The position numbers were made by a program, and so were the translations under genes. From NCBI GenBank assembly GCA_045568635.1, contig JBJLAO010000001.1:310001-374000 (forward strand): a DNA stretch of 64,000 bases. The letters are read 5' to 3'. Position 1 is the stretch's first letter. Each line of letters starts with the position of its first letter. This document shows positions 60,867 to 64,000 of this stretch, in pieces. This DNA comes from MedAcidi-G1 sp000817085. GTDB taxonomy: Bacteria > Actinomycetota > Acidimicrobiia > Acidimicrobiales > MedAcidi-G1. The notes under the pieces are model-generated. The model worked only from the letters and a program-made list of their open reading frames with translations. It ran no database searches and had not been told where the DNA came from.

Positions 60867-61682
60867 CTAAATTGTATAGGCAAGATTCTCTGCAATTCGT
60901 CTTGCTACTTCAAGATCACCACCTAGAACTACTCGCCCATCTTCTAAATATCTTATTGAATCGTCACGTCCTCCCGTTAAGGCAGTGAAATCCAATGATG
61001 ACATTTTCAAAGTACTAGTTGGGTCTTCGTTAAAAGATTCTACTAATGATGCCCTGCCATCATTTACTTCGACTCTTAGGGTTCTTTCGACAGGTCCTGA
61101 AATAATAATTTGGATACGGCTACCTTCTGGGGCTTTACCTTTTTTACCCACTATGTATCCAGCAGCGGAAGAGACTTCATTAATTGCTATTTCAGCGGGT
61201 AAACCATCTTCATCTCCTGGAAGGCCTAGGGGTTCTCTACAATCCTGAAGGTGTAACCATGCGTCGTAAACTCTGATTTGCATAAACCTTCCATACGGAG
61301 CTTCTCCAGCTGGTGTCCATCCGACAGCTTGAAACTCTTCTTCACTCATTTCTGATAAGACTTGAAATCTTTCTGCTGTTACTTCGTTAAACAAAGTAAG
61401 TACTTCGCTACCTTTCTTTTCACGAAAACTTTGTATCGCTTTTTCGTTTGCCTCTCCTACCGGATTTTTTACATGATCGGCCGATACTTCCACTTCTGGA
61501 AGCTTCTGACCACTTAACATGTATTCACCTCCGACTATGTGAGACAGGTTGTCTTTGACAGTCCAACCAGGAAGACGGCTAGATGTTTGCCATTGATTTT
61601 CGTTCAATTCTGAGCCGAACTGACTCCATTTTCCCCAAATTTGATTGAGTCCTTCAACAATCTGGGTTTTGTCTATACTCAT
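60867..61682 (-). CDS. Maleylpyruvate isomerase-family, mycothiol-dependent-type protein
   Basis: A 271-residue protein of the same broad type as 54202-54903: the N-terminal DinB-like helix bundle contains RLPGWTVKDNLSHIVGGEYML (with the W-x-V-x-x-L-x-H motif) and RVYDAWLHLQDCREPLGLPGDEDG with later metal-site His. The C-terminal half contains an SCP2-like domain with DPTSTLKMSSLDFTALTGGR. Thiol-dependent transfer or isomerisation is the family role. It is in line with the DsbA-fold gene 12 bases upstream. Confidence 0.84.
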   Translation of the reverse strand: MSIDKTQIVEGLNQIWGKWSQFGSELNENQWQTSSRLPGWTVKDNLSHIVGGEYMLSGQKLPEVEVSADHVKNPVGEANEKAIQSFREKKGSEVLTLFNEVTAERFQVLSEMSEEEFQAVGWTPAGEAPYGRFMQIRVYDAWLHLQDCREPLGLPGDEDGLPAEIAINEVSSAAGYIVGKKGKAPEGSRIQIIISGPVERTLRVEVNDGRASLVESFNEDPTSTLKMSSLDFTALTGGRDDSIRYLEDGRVVLGGDLEVARRIAENLAYTI

Positions 61683-61694
61683 TTTTACTCCTGT

Positions 61695-62381
61695 TTATGG
61701 CGTGGGATTCGCTCTTGTCTCCCAATCTCTTGCTTTAACATATGGGTTGAATGCATCGCTTATCATTTCAAGATCAAGGGGTGTTTTGGGTCTTTGCATC
61801 TCGTACAAATTAGGAAATTCCAGCCATCCGGTTATTAAATGCCACAATTTATCAGCCTTCTCGCCTGTTGGGGGATTGATTAAAACCGGTCCAAAAATCC
61901 TTTCATTTTCGCCAAAAACTAGTGTTGGAACCCCGAAACCTCCTAAGGATACAACAAGTTCGTGATCACTTTTCACATCGTCATGTGTAGTCGGATCGGC
62001 AAGTGCTTCTTCAACTATCTGAGGATCTTGATCCATCTCTTTCAAAAGTACGCGAGCCACATCGGGATCATGGGGCTTTCGTCCCTCAACGTGGAGAGCT
62101 GTTCCTGATTTTAAATACCAAGCATCATTTAGGGCTGGATCAATTCTTTTGAGAAAAGCTCCTATTCTCATCATTGACCACCCATAAGACCACTCACGCT
62201 CCCATGGGTGTTTTTTACCTTCATCTCGATTAATTTCTTCAAGACTAAAAAAACACCAATCAACTTCTATGTTTAACCTGTCTCTAACTTCGCGCATCCA
62301 AATCGATGTTTGATAAGCCCAGGGGCACATGACGTCAAAGTGAAATGCCACGTGACTCGGACTGTTTTCATTTTCCATCAA
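61695..62381 (-). CDS. DsbA-fold protein, mycothiol-dependent nitroreductase-like
   Basis: The 228-residue protein has a thioredoxin-like DsbA fold: FHFDVMCPWAYQTSIWMREV with a single Cys (CPWA instead of CPWC), and the cis-Pro segment GGFGVPTLVFG. The closest recalled group is Rv2466c-like mycothiol-dependent nitroreductases and HCCA isomerases. The missing second Cys argues against a disulfide oxidase and for a thiol-conjugating role. It overlaps nothing but lies one base after the acyl-CoA synthetase stop. Confidence 0.82.
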   Translation of the reverse strand: MMENENSPSHVAFHFDVMCPWAYQTSIWMREVRDRLNIEVDWCFFSLEEINRDEGKKHPWEREWSYGWSMMRIGAFLKRIDPALNDAWYLKSGTALHVEGRKPHDPDVARVLLKEMDQDPQIVEEALADPTTHDDVKSDHELVVSLGGFGVPTLVFGENERIFGPVLINPPTGEKADKLWHLITGWLEFPNLYEMQRPKTPLDLEMISDAFNPYVKARDWETRANPTP

Positions 62382-63863
62382 TTACTCCTTTTCTCGCAAT
62401 TTATGACGTAAAACCTTACCAAGTGCGTTCCTAGGTAATTCTTTCACAATTACCAATCTTTTAGGAATTTTGTAGGAGGCTAAATATTGTGAGGCGTATT
62501 TTCTGACTTCATCGATATTAATACTGTTAATTCCTTTTTCCATCACAATCCAAGCTACGACTTCCTCTCCCCACTCTTGCGATTCGACTCCTGATACCGC
62601 CGCTTCAGCAATTTCAGGGTGTGCTTGAATGACTTCGTCAACTTCTTGTGGGTAAACATTTAGTCCACCAGTAATTATTAGCTCTTTTATCCGACCATTA
62701 ATCGTTACGTAGTTATCGTCAGATACCTCCGCTATGTCTCCTGTTTTAAACCACCCTGAGTTAAAAGAATCATTAGTTTCTTTCTGTTTAGACCAATACC
62801 CTTTGAAAACAGATTCACCACGAACTAATACCTCCCTGCTCTCTTCCTCTATTTGAATCTCTACACCAGGTAAAGGAAATCCAACTGAGCCAGCACGTCG
62901 TTCACCCAAATAAGGGTTGGAAATCGTAAGCATCGTCTCGGTGGTTCCGTAACGTTCCAGTACATCAACTCCCCCCTTGTCTTTTAACTGTTGATGTAAA
63001 TCTGCCGGTAGAGGTGCAGAACCAGAAACACATAACCGCAATGAGGCTAGCTGACTGATTCTTTCATCTTCAACAAGTCTTTGATACATGGTTGGGACTC
63101 CAAAAAACATCGAACAATTATTTTCAGCTATTTCAGAAAATACTAAATCTTTGTCAAAACCTTTCTGCAGAACAGCTGAACCTCCGACAAGCAATGTTCC
63201 GTGCAAACCTATACCCATTCCATGAATATGGAATAAAGGTAGACATAGCAAAAGACGGTCTGACTCTGTCCACTCCCATGCTCTAGCAACTGAAAGAGCT
63301 CCAGCTAACAAAGATCTCTGGGTGTGGATAGCTCCTTTTGGTTTGCCAGTAGTTCCTGATGTATATGCGATCAAGGCCGGGTCTTCTGGTTTAGCAAGAT
63401 CCAAATCTGGATTGGGCCCGCTTCTTGTTTCAACTGCCATAGAAGAGACAAATAAATCAGAATCGATTGAATTTAAGAGTTCATGCCATTCTTCTTGATC
63501 TACTAAAGCTGCTCGTGGTTTCGAATCTTCAATTAAAAATGCCAATTCTGCTTCCGTGTACGAGACATTTACAGGCACAATAACGAGACCGAGTCTTAAA
63601 CATGCAACATGGGAAATTACTAAATCCAGTGAATTTTCTCCAGCAATTAGAACGCGATCTCCGGGGAGCAGTCCAGAACTAGCTAAGTTAGACGCTGTTT
63701 TGGAAGTCAGATCTAGAAAACTTCCTCGATCTATTACACGACCATTGAAAGAAAAAAGTTTTCTTTCGGGTTCTATTCCTAAACTTTTTACCCAAGAGCC
63801 CACAAGGGTTTCTTCGTCTGGTATCCGTAATTTATGCCCTGATATTACAAGTTGAGTTGCCAT
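62382..63863 (-). CDS. AMP-binding acyl-CoA synthetase
   Basis: A 493-residue member of the acyl/aryl-CoA synthetase family. The phosphate-binding loop is ALIAYTSGTTGKPKGAIHT, the A5-like motif is ERYGTTETMLT, and GWFKTGDIAEVSDDNY with GRIKELIITGGLNVYPQEVDEVI are the A7-A8 motifs. The catalytic Lys is at ALGKVLRHKL. It activates a carboxylic acid with ATP and CoA. Fatty or aromatic acids are possible; no operon partner fixes the choice. Confidence 0.92.
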   Translation of the reverse strand: MATQLVISGHKLRIPDEETLVGSWVKSLGIEPERKLFSFNGRVIDRGSFLDLTSKTASNLASSGLLPGDRVLIAGENSLDLVISHVACLRLGLVIVPVNVSYTEAELAFLIEDSKPRAALVDQEEWHELLNSIDSDLFVSSMAVETRSGPNPDLDLAKPEDPALIAYTSGTTGKPKGAIHTQRSLLAGALSVARAWEWTESDRLLLCLPLFHIHGMGIGLHGTLLVGGSAVLQKGFDKDLVFSEIAENNCSMFFGVPTMYQRLVEDERISQLASLRLCVSGSAPLPADLHQQLKDKGGVDVLERYGTTETMLTISNPYLGERRAGSVGFPLPGVEIQIEEESREVLVRGESVFKGYWSKQKETNDSFNSGWFKTGDIAEVSDDNYVTINGRIKELIITGGLNVYPQEVDEVIQAHPEIAEAAVSGVESQEWGEEVVAWIVMEKGINSINIDEVRKYASQYLASYKIPKRLVIVKELPRNALGKVLRHKLREKE

Positions 63864-63922
63864 ACAAATTTATCAATACCTTTTCTTACATTTCGAACAT
63901 ACAAGCAACCACGACCTTGGCC

Positions 63923-63951
63923 TTGACAGAACAGGGAAAATCAGACATACT
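63923..63951 (+). promoter_or_regulatory. Sigma-70-like promoter for the gene at the right edge
   Basis: A perfect TTGACA -35 box (63923-63928) is followed after 17 bases by CATACT (63946-63951), a 4/6 match to the -10 consensus. The ATG of the next gene is 30 bases downstream, preceded by an AAAGGGG binding site at 63968-63974. This is the clearest promoter-like arrangement I found in the window. Confidence 0.5.
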
Positions 63952-63980
63952 AATGGAAGCCATTAAATAAAGGGGTTTCT

Positions 63981-64000
63981 ATGGAATTCGGTATTTTCAG
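63981..64000 (+). CDS. Start of an LLM-class oxidoreductase (fragment)
   Basis: Only the first codons are present: ATG GAA TTC GGT ATT TTC, giving MEFGIF. This is the typical opening of luciferase-like proteins (MKFGLF-type). Together with the promoter and ribosome binding site just upstream it supports a real gene start, but the family call rests on six residues. Confidence 0.45.

Noticed and set aside
1..64000. tRNA or rRNA genes, CRISPR arrays, insertion sequences and prophage genes
   Set aside because: Reading all intergenic spacers found none long enough or with the right structure, and no transposase, integrase or direct-repeat array was seen.

Overview
The window looks like a gene-dense, low-GC chromosome segment from a free-living, probably marine actinobacterium, best guess class Acidimicrobiia. 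The lineage clues are a DUF3039 protein, a PAC2-family protein, two maleylpyruvate-isomerase-fold (mycothiol-dependent type) proteins, a DsbA-fold protein of the mycothiol-nitroreductase type, a MhuD-like heme monooxygenase, and CofC/FbiD of coenzyme F420 biosynthesis next to many luciferase-like (LLM) oxidoreductases. No rRNA, tRNA, insertion sequence, prophage or CRISPR array was seen. No gap between genes exceeds about 300 bases, and many neighbours overlap by 1 to 14 bases.

Layout. 0-8.2 kb: a creatininase-family fragment, UbiX, and divergently a PhyH dioxygenase, a cytosine-deaminase-like amidohydrolase and UbiD; then two LLM enzymes around a large FAD oxidoreductase. 8.3-13.3 kb: an ABC ATPase and permease without a binding protein, RidA, an LLM enzyme, an ATZ/TRZ-type amidohydrolase and the MhuD-like protein. 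13.3-22.3 kb (+): an eight-gene operon with a YgfM-like FAD subunit, an XdhD-like molybdenum hydroxylase, an amidohydrolase, XdhC, YqeB, YqeC, an LLM enzyme and a VanX-type dipeptidase. 34.1-22.3 kb (-): a nine-gene operon running towards it, with a conventional three-subunit molybdenum hydroxylase, an M20 ureido-hydrolase, a D-carbamoylase-type nitrilase, a fused selenium-dependent-type xanthine dehydrogenase, an SsnA-like amidohydrolase, an LLM enzyme and an 8-oxoguanine-deaminase-like enzyme. A small DauR/YheO-type regulator is divergent from this operon, followed by an amidase and a purine-type phosphoribosyltransferase.

The central 25 kb reads as a catabolic island for purines or related N-heterocycles: deamination, molybdenum-dependent ring hydroxylation, flavin-dependent oxidation and carbamoyl/amide hydrolysis. 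YqeB, YqeC and the fused hydroxylases are the signature of the selenium-dependent molybdenum hydroxylase (SDMH) system, best known from Enterococcus, clostridia and E. coli. The XdhD-like enzyme has lost all eight cysteine ligands of its two [2Fe-2S] clusters, while the other two hydroxylases keep all eight. No urate oxidase, allantoinase or urease is present, so the middle of the pathway is unassigned and may use the LLM enzymes.

36-64 kb is more mixed: a His-rich lipoprotein/membrane-protein pair, SDR, DUF3039, TrmH-type methyltransferase, serine hydrolase, Nfu_N-like protein, RNase HII, CofC, hydrolase, P450, Nudix, SulP transporter, an isochorismatase-fold protein without its catalytic triad, a sulfatase with an MFS carrier, PAC2, a thiolase/HMG-CoA-synthase-like pair, CaiB-type CoA transferase, a Rieske oxygenase, MsrA, mycothiol-type enzymes and an acyl-CoA synthetase. 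Another LLM gene starts at the right edge. All functional calls come from reading motifs and recalling families; no database search was run.
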